From NCBI GenBank assembly GCA_004009845.1, contig RMBW01000178.1:1-38496 (forward strand): DNA of 38,496 bases, given 5' to 3'. Shown one piece after another: positions 9,804 through 20,384 of this stretch. A program made the position numbers and the translations under genes. The stretch comes from Davidsoniella eucalypti. Taxonomy: Eukaryota > Ascomycota > Sordariomycetes > Microascales > Ceratocystidaceae. The notes under the pieces were generated by a model. That model searched no databases and was not told where the DNA came from. It worked only from the letters and a program-made list of their open reading frames with translations. How positions within the stretch are numbered: the first letter of the stretch is position 1; each line of letters starts with the position of its first letter.

Positions 9804-11511
9804 ATGTCTAGTCCTTCACATTCGCGAGGCAGCTTCAATGCGCCTGCCCCCGGCTCATCTGCAACGGCTTTTAAGAATGGCTCGCTGAAGAGCGCAAAGG
9901 AAACCACTATTCCTGTTGCTGCATCTCGCTATACCGACCTAAAAAAACCGCCTTTTATACACCAAAACTCATCGTCTCGACGCCAGAGTCTCGTCGACCC
10001 GATAAGTAGCCTGTCTCCTATCTCGACAGAAGAGCTTATCGAGATTCTCCTTGCTGCTAAGAGAGGCCTTGCATCAGTCGCCGATGCCGTTCGCGCAAGC
10101 ACTGTCGCTAACGATGCCGCAAAGCTACTTGAAGATGCCGTTGCCATTTCGGCACAAACCACATACATCACAACTGGCATTAAAAACCAGACCAATTTAC
10201 TCAAGCAGTTCCGGGATAGCCTCTTCAGTACTTTAGGAGTTGCGGATGGCGAGTTTCGGGATCTAGTCAGTGCCATGGACAGATCAGGTGCCCATCTACA
10301 AGACCGCATGGACGTTCTTGCAAAGACTCTAGTTCATGAGTCTTTGCGCCCACAAGATGATCGGGTCCGAAATCTGCTCGATTTTGCTGAGGAAGAGAAC
10401 GTGAAGACTCTCGAGAAAGAACTAAAGCTCACTATCGAAGAGCTACAGGTAAGCCTGTCGCATTGTTACTATCAGAAATGCCTTGGACTTCACTAACAGA
10501 ATTTTAACTGCCTAGACTAGCCGCGCTACTTTCCATACGGAATGCGATCGATTTGTTGCCGATATCCATAAAATAGAGGTCCTCATTGGAGAACGTGCTA
10601 TCCCAAGACCTAAAGATAAGGAACGTCAACAACCACCTGTACGTTCATATGTTGTTGAGATCACTCGTCTCCAACAGTCTTCCCAGGACACTGTCCAAGA
10701 AATTGCTGGCCATCTCTCGGAATTGACTATGCATTTCGACCAGTGCCTCGTTGCCACTAAGGCTCTACCCGGAGCTATGGCTATTGCATGCGAGCGTTCG
10801 CCAGAAATTTGGGCACACCAGCATGAGTCCTTGGACGAAATGAAACCCGTTACTGCACAGGAGTTCGCTGAACTGGTCAATATTGTCAAAGACGACTCTT
10901 TAAGCGTGGACGGTACAAGTGCCTCGATCCTTGAAAAGACCAAGAGCATCGAACACAACCTGTCCCGTATGCACCAGCTACTTACCGAGGTCCAGGTCCG
11001 CTACATCCGTAGTCTAGAGGCGTTCGCTCTACTGAAAGATACTGGCGCCAAGATGCCGGAGCTCAGCCAGGCCGAGCGTACTTTTACATCGCTCTGGGCT
11101 GCCGAGAAGGGCAACGTACGTGACGGACTAATACAAATGAAGAACTTGACACACGTCTTCGAAGACTACTATCGCACATACCACGCACTACTCATTGAGG
11201 CCGACCGGCGGCGAGCGGTTGAAGACCGTATCACAAGTATTTGGGCCAAGGCCGCGGAACAAGTCGACCGGCTTATAAAGCTAGACCAGACAGAAGCCGA
11301 GAAATTCCGCTCCGATCACGGCGATTCGCTTCCGGGCGATCTTTGGCCTGACCAGACCAAGGCATTGAAATCTTACGTTGTTGTGCTCGACGATGGCCAA
11401 CCAGCAGGCAGTATCATGCCAAAACTGCCCCCTGATGTCATTGAGCAGGCACGTAAGAAAATTGGAGGCGTCAAGATGTCGCGTGCGAGAAATGCTTCAC
11501 GTGACCACTGA
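9804..11511 (+). CDS. ATG17: Autophagy scaffold protein Atg17
   Basis: Atg17 is the scaffold of the Atg1 kinase complex (with Atg13 and, in yeast, Atg29-Atg31) that organises the phagophore assembly site on starvation. Exon 1 is 9804-10448 and exon 2 is 10516-11511. The intron at 10449-10515 (67 nt, GTAAGC to TAG, with CTAAC near 10493) is phase 0. The product is 546 residues, near the filamentous-fungal size and longer than the yeast protein. After a Ser/Pro-rich N-terminus, nearly the whole protein is long amphipathic helices. Examples are TEELIEILLAAKRGLASVAD near residue 70 and ECDRFVADIHKIEVLIGERA just after the splice junction. The C-terminal DSLPGDLWPD followed by a short tail matches the Atg17 ending. 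An ATG nine codons upstream (9777) is in frame. I chose 9804 because the protein then starts MSSPSHSRGS. Confidence 0.88.
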
Positions 11512-11673
11512 AAAGCTGTAACGGACTCTATGTTCTTGTTAGTACTTTGACCACACAAAGCCACCAGTCAGGTTGGCGCGATTGCCTATGGCGCGACCGT
11601 TTTCTAGTAGCGTGGCCATTAGGATATAGCCAAGGCCTTCGCCGGATAGCATGATGCCAGACATCTTTGATAA

Positions 11674-11886
11674 CTACCCAGCTTCATGCAAGGTGGCGGG
11701 AACATATCGGCGACGAGACGGAACAGAGCCCCGATATGTAGGTGCAGGAGTAGCATTGGTCGAAGGGGTGACCGGTGTCTTCTTGACAATAGATCGGATA
11801 CTGCCCTTGGATGTCGACTGGTCGGACACTTTCTTTTTCACCAGTGTCAAGACAATTTTCCAAAGCTCAGGTTTGTCCTCCCAATT
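11674..11886 (-). pseudogene. orphan C-terminal coding-like fragment, 70 codons
   Basis: The minus strand is open from just after a TAA to TAG 11676-11674. The 70 residues look like a basic, Ser/Thr/Pro-rich protein tail: it starts NWEDKPELWKIVLTLVKKK and ends RRRYVPATLHEAG. There is no ATG, and I find no good splice acceptor with a pyrimidine tract upstream. It is convergent with ATG17, where a neighbouring gene's 3' end would be expected. It may be the last exon of a decayed gene, or chance. Confidence 0.25.
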
Positions 11887-12492
11887 TTACCATTCTCCCC
11901 TCTTTCCCACAATCGATAGAGATCCAGGAGAAAATATGTTGTGAAGGCTACTTATCCACGTTGTCCTCCGACTTCTTTCACTTGTCTTTTTTGATTCATA
12001 TCTCTTTCTACCATCTCCTTGTGTATATGTTTTTTTTTTTCACTTTCAATGGATCTAAGTTCTCGGATGGCTCATCAATAGTATTTGCTTGCTCGAGAGT
12101 ATAGTCTCCTACATTTCAAGAGGCTACTCACTCTCCCCAACCCAACCTTTCATTTCTTGTATCTTGTGTTTTTTTTTTCTTCTCATTTTTTCCCATTCTT
12201 TATAAGTCTGCTTCCAGTTCATTTTTCCGCCACTGGGGGAAATTTCTCGAGTCCCAGTCTCGCATGCCTGTCATAATCTAGCATCTAATTTATATACGTT
12301 ACTCTCCCCTCCTTTCATTTCAAAATTTTGATATAACTACACTTAAGTAACCTCTATATATGTTCAAGCTAATAGCTTCAATGTTTCTTCTTCAGTATCA
12401 TAGCTCAGTCTTGCTATCATTTAACATCTATCTAGTGTTCTCTCACAGCAATACGGTGGCATGTTCCGGGCCTTGATTTGATTTGATTATAT

Positions 12493-12663
12493 TTAACGTC
12501 TACCTAAATCACTAGGATCATACGACGCCGGATTGGTTACAGGACGGATATTTGAAGTCCTCCCCTCGACAAACTCAATAGCTTTGTATGTGCGGGACGG
12601 GAAAGGTTGAGGGCCGTCGCCGGCTTTGGCACATTGCCTTATAAGGCCCCATTTCGATACAAA
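12493..12663 (-). pseudogene. second orphan coding-like fragment, 56 codons
   Basis: The minus strand is open over 56 codons ending at TAA 12495-12493. It carries a plausible protein-like stretch (for example YKAIEFVEGRTSNIRPVTNP). There is no ATG in frame. It ends about 20 bases before the tRNA-Thr(CGT) gene. It could belong with the fragment at 11674-11886 as pieces of one lost gene. No family is recognised and chance is not excluded. Confidence 0.18.
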
Positions 12664-12682
12664 TTACCGAACAACCAGAAAT

Positions 12683-12754
12683 GCCCTTATAGCGCAGTGG
12701 TAGCGCGTGTCACTCGTAATGACAAGGTCCTCGGTTCGACTCCGAGTGAGGGCA
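12683..12754 (+). tRNA. tRNA-Thr(CGT)
   Basis: A 72-nt intronless tRNA. The acceptor pairs GCCCTTA with TGAGGGC. The D stem is GCGC/GCGC around AGTGGTA. The anticodon stem TGTCA/TGACA encloses CTCGTAA, with anticodon CGT. The T arm CTCGG-TTCGACT-CCGAG is perfect. Discriminator A. There is no run of four or more T between this gene and the next tRNA, 59 bases downstream. Confidence 0.95.
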
Positions 12755-12813
12755 CGATACCCGGCGTGAAGCGCTTATCGCCCCGGTGATACTATCATCT
12801 TCTGTTTCTCCTA

Positions 12814-12912
12814 GCCCTTATAGCGTAGTGGTAGCGCGTGTCACTTGTATCATCGTTCAAAACGGTATACTTGGTAATGACAAGGTCCTTGGTTCGACTC
12901 CGAGTGGGGGCT
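12814..12912 (+). tRNA. tRNA-Thr(TGT) with 27-nt intron
   Basis: The tRNA body is almost identical to the preceding tRNA-Thr. The acceptor pairs GCCCTTA with TGGGGGC (two wobbles), D stem GCGT/GCGC, and T arm CTTGG-TTCGACT-CCGAG. The anticodon stem TGTCA is interrupted after loop position 37. The anticodon is TGT (12846-12848), and the intron at 12850-12876 lies exactly at the canonical 37/38 site, followed by A and TGACA. The discriminator is T where the neighbour has A. The gene looks functional and probably arose with its neighbour by tandem duplication. Confidence 0.92.
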
Positions 12913-12920
12913 TCAACATC

Positions 12921-12925
12921 TTTTT
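12921..12925 (+). terminator. Pol III terminator for the tRNA-Thr pair
   Basis: Five T begin nine bases after the second tRNA-Thr. It is the first run of at least four T after the start of the first tRNA-Thr gene, so it may terminate both. Confidence 0.7.
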
Positions 12926-14695
12926 GCATTCTTGTTCTATTTATCGTGTGCGGGTTCCGCTGTGTTCTGTTTTTTTTCCTGCGTTGTGTAATCTTGATCA
13001 GTTTGAATCTTATATGTAGTATATAGTCGGGGTGCATTGATTAATTAGTGTTACTAGCCCAAAAATTTCCCTCTATCATAACCATGTCAAAAGTTTGTGC
13101 CACGCGAGCAATGACGCTATAAAGCTAGGGTTCAATCATATGATTTTCTGTATTGTTGAAATTCGATTCATAACAGCATCATAATGCATGTCTGCCTAGA
13201 TAGTAATATGAGTTTGGCCACTGCTTGTCCTGGTACGACTGCCTAGGAGCAAGTCATAGATATTATCGTCTCATTCAAAGAAAAAATTGAAAAAGCTGGG
13301 GGTCGTCATATTAGTTGGTAGGCATATGTACTTAGATGCCTTAAATCAAATTTCTAAGGTATTCCATGATAGTCTTTTGCACTTTGATTCTGCTTAGCTG
13401 TTAATGTATAAGGGCATGTCTGGTTTTCAAATATCAACAATATATCTTCGTATCAACTACGTCGTATGGTGTAATAAAGACCTACTTTAATCAAGTCAGG
13501 ATATTGTAAATGTGGTAGATAATGAGAAGCACTCCCAAGACAAGACAAAAATCACATGCTGTCTGTAGATAAAGGATGTAGGTAAGCAGAAAAAAATGCC
13601 ATCAGAGAACAGGCAATGACTAGCCATTCAGTAACTAAGGGCTAATCGAATCATGAAATATATGGAAGGAAAAAGCATATACAGCTCGAGAATTACCCAT
13701 TGTATACCCTTTCAATGTTCATTATTCGCGCTACTGATATATCTAGTGTTGGTGACGGAACAAAAAGAAAGAGCAAGAATGAAGGGTCACAAACTCAATC
13801 CAGGCAACACCTAACTTGCGGTATTTCTTGTGTCGAAGTTTACGTTGCTGAAGTGTCTCTCCTGCAACGAAGACGACGTTTTTGTTTGAACCAGGCCTTT
13901 GGGTTGCGGTGCCAAGAGATAGGAGTAGCCGAGTTGTCTATATATGTAAGAGAGGAGCTGCTATGCGTAGGCTGTGGTTTTTCTTCCCAAGTCGATATGG
14001 GATTCTTATCAGAATCGAATCCGCTATATTCAATGTAGAGCGTAACCCAAGCCAGATATCGGGACGAATAGGCTTTCTGAAAGGGTTCAGGCAACATAGC
14101 CATGTTTCGTGAGGGTTCTTGAGATTTGTGTGTATTGGTATGATATAACTTTGTACGGTGCAATGTTGATCAAGATGCTAAGTTAATATCAAAGTATTAT
14201 ATAAATCAAGTGTATCCTTTACAAGATCTCCCCTAAAATACCTTCAATAATGATGTTGAATTGGGACATAGCATATTTATATATGCGATTTGTTGAAGTA
14301 TCCCCTGTCTATCCTCTTGGATTCTACATTAAGCAAAAAAGAAGAAAAAATGTACACATATTGCAATTCCACAGCACTCATTAGGGTATATATATGGCTT
14401 ACATAGAAATAAGCATGACAAGTGTGGCCCTAGGTTGTATGGCAAATACACTTGAGTTCAAGCCTCTTTAGCATATCATATAGTAGGGTGAATATTTATA
14501 TTTCATAATAGAAGAGCAGTTAGTCAATGCAAGTCTCAGCACGTGGTCAGTAACATGTAAAGTTATTTGTGATTTCTAGTATAATCACCAAGAAATAAAT
14601 GACGATAAAGGTCTTCTATTCACCAACTACATGTAGTTATTCGAGTACAAATCTATAAGTAGATAACTAGTGCAATATGATGTCTTTTAAGTAGT

Positions 14696-14723
14696 TAAAC
14701 CCTAGCGTGTCAGTTAGGGTTTA
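14696..14723. repeat. telomere-like inverted repeat, 9-bp arms
   Basis: TAAACCCTA (14696-14704) and its exact reverse complement TAGGGTTTA (14715-14723) flank ten bases. Each arm contains a telomere-repeat unit (telobox). It could be a Tbf1-like binding pair or a hairpin; there is no adjacent gene to regulate. Confidence 0.6.
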
Positions 14724-17708
14724 TATATTGAAAATACAATGACACTTGGTGGCCGGTCATGACTACAATTACAAACTAAGACAATAAATGCCTATAGTTT
14801 AAGATTAGCAACAGGTGCCATGTGACAGAATATATTTACAGGTAACATTCGGAACAACATCGTGATCACGATTGATGAGGTACCACCCGTGAACGAATAC
14901 CAAATACTAAATTTGATAGAGCAGGCGGTGACAAGCCGAAATGGTGCTATATCGACGATTAAGATGATGTCTTGAGGTATGAACTATAACATACATGATC
15001 AGCCTGGCAAACACAGTAATGAAAACACCTGTGATCAAATAAGTCGGATCCTCAGCGAACCTTTATTTATGAGTGGTGACTGGTGTAATTTTCAAATAAA
15101 ATACAAACATATGCTTGAAGCCTAACAAAAAGAAGGCCGCGTCAGTTGTGTCTCTTGAAGTATTTTTTGCTCCTCCGCTACAAAATCCCGACGTTCTACA
15201 GTATGATGAAGATACAAAAGGTTTACGATAGAAAATTTTCTGGTCACTGATATACGCAAGGTGTGAGGATAGCATTTGTCTGACGAACATTGCGATCTAC
15301 TACCCCTAGTATAAAAATAAATAAAAAATATAGATATATACTTGTAATATATTAACAAGAAAAAAGGTCATCAGGTACAGAAAAATGTGCCGGGATGATC
15401 CAAAGCAGTAGTCTTGGGGTAGAAACAAAGCGTTCTCGCATTCTGGGCCTGAACCCAAACAGGAGGGCTGATCTATATGGAGAGCGAAAGAACAGAACCA
15501 ATGAACATGTGAGCGAACTGGGAGTAGCATCCGTGGTAACCGCTGACAAAGCCTTCACTACCACCTTGACGCTTCCCGGCAAAAACATATAATGGAACAC
15601 TGCGTTTGGGGATATTGAAGGGGCCTTGGGAGGTGAAAATGCTGTACTGTCGTGCTGCATCGGTAGCAAGTACCACGTTCATCGGCTAAGAGATACTGGG
15701 CAAGAGTATCGCTAATGGCTTTATAGTGTCCCTCACCGCAGTCGCTGATTTCGACTAGTAGTGCACATAGCAATTCCACATTGTCCTCTAGGATGCGCAA
15801 CGCAGTGGAGATTTATGCTGCTGTCGTACGCAAGTATCAGATCTGTTGTACAGATGCAGGTCAAGCGGCAGACCGCATAGAAGTGGCAGGAAGGCCGGAT
15901 CAGAGTATGGGCAGCCCATACCTGGAACATTGGCCGTATAGAAGTCTCCAGTACATACAGATATATTATTTTCTGTGAACTGCCGTTGTCAGAATATTGC
16001 CTTTGCTACTGCCGATCCAGGAACCAACTACAGAGTCAATATCAAAAACACATCGCTACTGTTATACCTATAAAGCTTGGCATTTATTCATACTGGGTAA
16101 CCGTCAAAACGGCAAGTGATACATGACAGGAATGGTGCCTGTAACAAGTAAGCATGATGCGTTCGATTTTGCATTGAATAAGTCAGCTGTTATAGGTAGC
16201 CGAGTTACTAAGACTAAGTTGAACGGCATAGACCATGACCTTCTGCCTCCCGTCACCTCACCAATCAACGGCTACAACCACCTACCGACTTACCACTGGA
16301 CGATCATCGCGAAGCCTTTTCCAGGTAAGGAAGCGATATATTGCCAGGAATTAGAGACATTTGGAGTCAAATTTATGCCGCCGAAATGAGCAGAATAAGT
16401 TCCTGCAGAGCCCGTAGATAGACACATATAGTTTTACTGTCTCCGGGGCTTGATAGCATGGGCTAACTGGTGATGGGTGGTCGGGGGATGCTTAAACGGC
16501 CTGACTATTGAACGGAGAATAACAAGATACATATATTGGCCTCAAAGGTGGTTGATTCACGGAGAATAACTAAGCCATTCTGCTGTCGCATCTCTACTCT
16601 GTCTATGGTTAAGCGCGCGAACCAGAAGCCAGTGCATAGCATGCTAGGAAGTTTTTGATGTCTATGAATGGTAGGGCCGTAGAAACGCCTCGGAGATATC
16701 TAGAGCTTGCTTGCTACACTGCTTTTAGCGAGTATACCATATGGTACGGAGAAGTGATCCGGGAGATATTGTCCGAGAGATGTATAGCCTGGATAAATCA
16801 CAAGTCACCGAGACGCCTCGGAGTAGAGAGAATAAGTTCCGACTTTGATATATAAGCAGTAGTATTGGAGAAGGTAAAAGAGAGACGCCGTGATTTACTA
16901 CTAAGATGCTACAGTAGCAAAACAGTAACATCTCAGCTATGTATAAGCTATGATCACCATGTGATAGTAGAGAAAACTTGAGATGCATAAGAAAATATAG
17001 TCATACTAAGGGAAGTAAGACGCCCTAGCTTCAACAGCTACAGCGACGACGTACAAGAATAGCAACAAAGTCTAAAAAGGCAAAGAAATGATCACTAAAA
17101 CGGCGATCTGTTGAGCTACATAGAATTTGGACTTTGGGTTATCTATTCTGGTCACCTGTCGCTGCCTGATCAGCGCAAATCGCCGAACTGTGATGTTCAC
17201 AGTCAGTGCCGTAGCGGTACTTTCTTTTTTTCTTACCCTTTTTTTTTCTTCACGTGTGCCATCACTTGGGGAAGTAAACTAGATCTTAGCCTTCATGCCT
17301 GCTGGTTCTTCCTTCATGTAGGGTCGCAATGGCGAAGAAGAAGGGAAACAGAGGAGTTCATAAGTGTGGAGCTGTCCGTCTCAGAATCATGGCTATGACT
17401 ATGCAGAGAAGCAAAGGCAAAGGCAAAAGAACAGTTAGTAATCATGTATAGAGAGAGCATCTTGCGATCCTCGTGGTTGGGGCTTTTGTTACGTGCATCT
17501 ATTAGACGCAAAGAATATATTTGAGCCAAGTTAATGAATTTAGAAATATAAAAATATAAAACTTGTAGATGGACAAGGCAATACAAATCAAAAAGCAGGC
17601 AGTCAAGAAGACAACGCAAGCAAGATCAATATATCAAACCCGCAATGCTTCTGGCCTGGTTGTGGGCTTGTGGACAGACAGCAAACAATTTTGACTTGGC
17701 CCTCGAAA

Positions 17709-17741
17709 TGTCTAGCTAGTGTCTAGCTAATGTCTAGCTAG
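17709..17741. repeat. 11-bp tandem repeat, three copies
   Basis: TGTCTAGCTAG, TGTCTAGCTAA and TGTCTAGCTAG follow each other without gaps. One base differs in the middle copy. Confidence 0.85.
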
Positions 17742-18310
17742 CAGCCTGAAACTAGGATGTGGAAACAACCAACTCCAATCAACAGCGGACATCGACTAAG
17801 ATTGTCTGCTTCAAGGGTCCTTCTACTTATAACATACATACTTACAGATAGTTGTATGGCTCTCTCTATAATAGCACCTAATTAGCGGCGTGTTTCTGAT
17901 ACAACATGGCACTGTAATTGATTCGCTCTGTTGCGAGCTCTAATATCCGCGTACTGTAGCACTTGATGCTAGAAAAGCAATACAAAAGTGAAAAGTAATA
18001 CAAAAAGAGGCATATTGATCCTGATCAGTTAGGGAAAACAAAAGCTTGGGTAATTAATACGCTCTATATTAACATGGCATTAAACTACCAAATTACAGGG
18101 TTTTCGGGCAACGAGCCACTACTCGATACTTTATTATACTAGTTGTGTAAGTAGTTATATAGATTTACATGTACTATACATGTACTTATACTCTAACTTG
18201 TGCTAGCTTTATAGCGTCATTCATCCTTACTATCCAAGTAAGCGCGCCAAAAGCGCCCAGCAAAACAGGGTCCTTCCTGTAAGGAAATTTGCCTCACGAT
18301 GGCAGTTTCT

Positions 18311-18658
18311 TTAGCTCATGACGTACGTCTTTAGACTTTTGTAACAGCAAGCCGGTCTTTTTCTAAACGAAAGAGATTCTACTCCCGAAGATACTATCAT
18401 AGTAGTTTCTTTTGCCCATCTTTTGTCAAATCGGCTCGGAAACAAGGCAATATTGGGAAACCACCCAGCGCACTGAAGAAAGAGACAAAGCGGTGTTCTT
18501 TTTTTTGCCACTATTTGTTTGGGTTCCATTGTTTGGGCACAACTAGCACTCTTTTTTTTGTAACACTGTGTTTCAGCTTCTTTTTTGTTTTCTCCTATCA
18601 AGCAAACAACCAGAAAATAGAGAACAAGACAAGAGAACTGAGAAAAGTTGGATTTCAT
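18311..18658 (-). CDS. candidate small secreted Cys-rich protein, 115 aa
   Basis: This is a single frame of 115 codons. The N-terminus fits a signal peptide: a Lys at position 2, then a hydrophobic core at residues 8-22 (FSCLVLYFLVVCLIG), then polar residues. The predicted mature part has six Cys (32, 40, 58, 63, 104, 105) and is basic, with a KKR dibasic stretch at 52-54 that could be a Kex2 site. No family is recognised. It lies alone in an AT-rich gene-poor stretch, the kind of place where small secreted proteins are often found in fungi. Against it, part of the frame is built on poly-A/T runs, and no homologue comes to mind. Confidence 0.25.
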   Translation of the reverse strand: MKSNFSQFSCLVLYFLVVCLIGENKKEAETQCYKKKSASCAQTMEPKQIVAKKRTPLCLFLQCAGWFPNIALFPSRFDKRWAKETTMIVSSGVESLSFRKRPACCYKSLKTYVMS

Positions 18659-20384
18659 CTGGCAGCAGCCTAAAAATCCTTCAGTGCTTATTTTTCCTAT
18701 CTTCAGAGGTATTTTTTCTTACTTGGCATGCGTCTCTTTATCGAGAACTATTCGTTACCACAACACAACGAACTGCTTGAGCCAGAGAATAAATAGCTAG
18801 TCAGACTAGTGCTTGGACATTCTAAAAGCTGCCACTTGAATGTATCCACTGTCCACTAGGTATGTATACGCACTAATTGGCTTGCTAACCCTGGTTTTTC
18901 AGCGGCCAACATTGGTCCACAGGGCTCAGTTTCAGCATTCATTGGCTCTGGAGTCTCCGTCACCAACTTTCTCCTATACCCTATGCTTTGCTCGGGTTTT
19001 CTTCCCCCTTTCGATTTTCAACAATCTTCTTCCTGGGCGCATCGATGGAGGCTGAATAAACATCTACTCGCTGCCGTGGCTCTAACTAAGAATAATCCAA
19101 CCCTCAAATAATAGCCCTGCATTTACAACACGCGCCGATTGTTTTGTCTTCTTCCTCAGCTTGCCGCCTGGCCTAGCTCGCTTTATTCCATTCCCCGTGG
19201 TATCGCCATCAACAGCTCTAGAAGGGATCATTTGTTGTCGTCATACGTTCCTGTCCTACAGTGTCGACATCCAAGCTCCTCCGCCAGAAAATCCAGAGAT
19301 CATCGGTAGCCTTCGTCATCGACGTGATCCACAGCTAGAAACCGACACTGTCGCAATAACAGGCCGTGAATTTATTCTCGTTCTTGGGCTCTGTACCGCC
19401 GACTCTAGGAGAGCGATCAGCCACTATATGTTGGTTGCATTCTTCTGGACCCAGTTCTCCGGCACATACACAGTACATACATAGCTCACTGAAGCTCAAG
19501 TAGATCTTGGTTCTTGAACCCTAGGCGGGATCTGATCTGCAGTTCTGATTACTGTTTCTCAAACTGAGCTATCAGTGAGTGTTTTATCTTTACTCTATAC
19601 TTGACAATCTATTCTTGCGTCCTAGTTCAGTGGCGGAAGAGCTCTGAGGACCATCGGAACTAGGGCCTATAATCGAGACAGTCGCATTCTCCAGTGACTT
19701 AATCGACGTGACAACAGCGCTAGCTGGCTCTGGCTAGACCAAGAACCCGCTGGATTGTTGTGATAGCTTTTGAATTGCTCGGCTATTCTAGAGTCTGACC
19801 GCTTGATCTTTGAAAGCTGAACTGACACCAAGTTCTTGGTAATAAGGCGGATATTTACTAATTTTGCACTCGACACCATAGCCTCTACTGCCTCGCCCTG
19901 TACTCGCTTTTGAGTTGGTATATACATGTGTACTTTTCTACTCACGATATCTTGGATTTGACTGTATTGCACCTATTCTACACCTTAGCATTAGTATTGC
20001 TTATTGTGCTGCGTCCTGATTCGCGACATACTAGTAGACACATGTTTGTGAAGCATTGCTGAGTTCTCTCAATTCTCAATTCTGAAGCCTGGAGGGGGAT
20101 TCTGTTTCTGCACACACTCCCTCATAATCTTCTAACACTTGCTCTCCAATAGTGTTACTACAACTCTGTACTTAGCCGCTTGGACATATGACACGCCCCA
20201 TGTAGAACACACCCTGTTCACTCTGTTACAGTTTACACGCCCCTCAATCCAGTACCTTGTCACTCCAACGACGACAGTCTTTACGTGCTTTCTTTTCCAT
20301 TTTTGCGTAGCTTGAGAAGGAGTCTGTTCGCACGCCTATTGTCTTGTCCCCTCACGGCATTGCTTTGCTGCCAGTACTATAGCC

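Larger units (their letters stand above)
11512..12682. other. region between ATG17 and tRNA-Thr, with pyrimidine-rich tract
   Basis: About 11945-12330 is strongly pyrimidine-rich on the plus strand, with runs of T and CTTT/TCTTT motifs. This resembles fungal core promoters, but no gene follows it on that strand. Two coding-like open frames sit on the minus strand (11674-11886 and 12493-12663) and are listed separately. The rest is AT-rich without recognised features. Confidence 0.5.
12926..20384. other. 7.5-kb gene-poor, AT-rich region
   Basis: No recognised gene lies here. Short frames of 60-115 codons occur on both strands; the best is listed at 18311-18658. Others with some protein-like composition but no family are 13840-14163 (-), 15473-15930 (-, overlapping frames) and 16123-16389 (+). 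Structural items are a telomere-like inverted repeat at 14696-14723, duplicated ACGGAGAATAAC near 16513 and 16559, duplicated ACGCCTCGGA near 16684 and 16814, a three-unit 11-bp tandem repeat at 17709-17741, and paired ACATGTACT at about 18167-18187. Confidence 0.55.

Noticed and set aside
12607..13037. Short open frames on both strands around 12.6-13.0 kb
   Set aside because: They run through the two tRNA-Thr genes and are shadows of these conserved RNA sequences.
13840..14163. 107-codon minus-strand frame overlapping a 112-codon plus-strand frame
   Set aside because: Neither shows a family, signal peptide or splice context, and their mutual overlap suggests composition rather than coding.
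16123..16389. 88-codon plus-strand frame with an ATG
   Set aside because: No motif, no neighbours and no codon bias; kept only as a remark in the gene-poor region.
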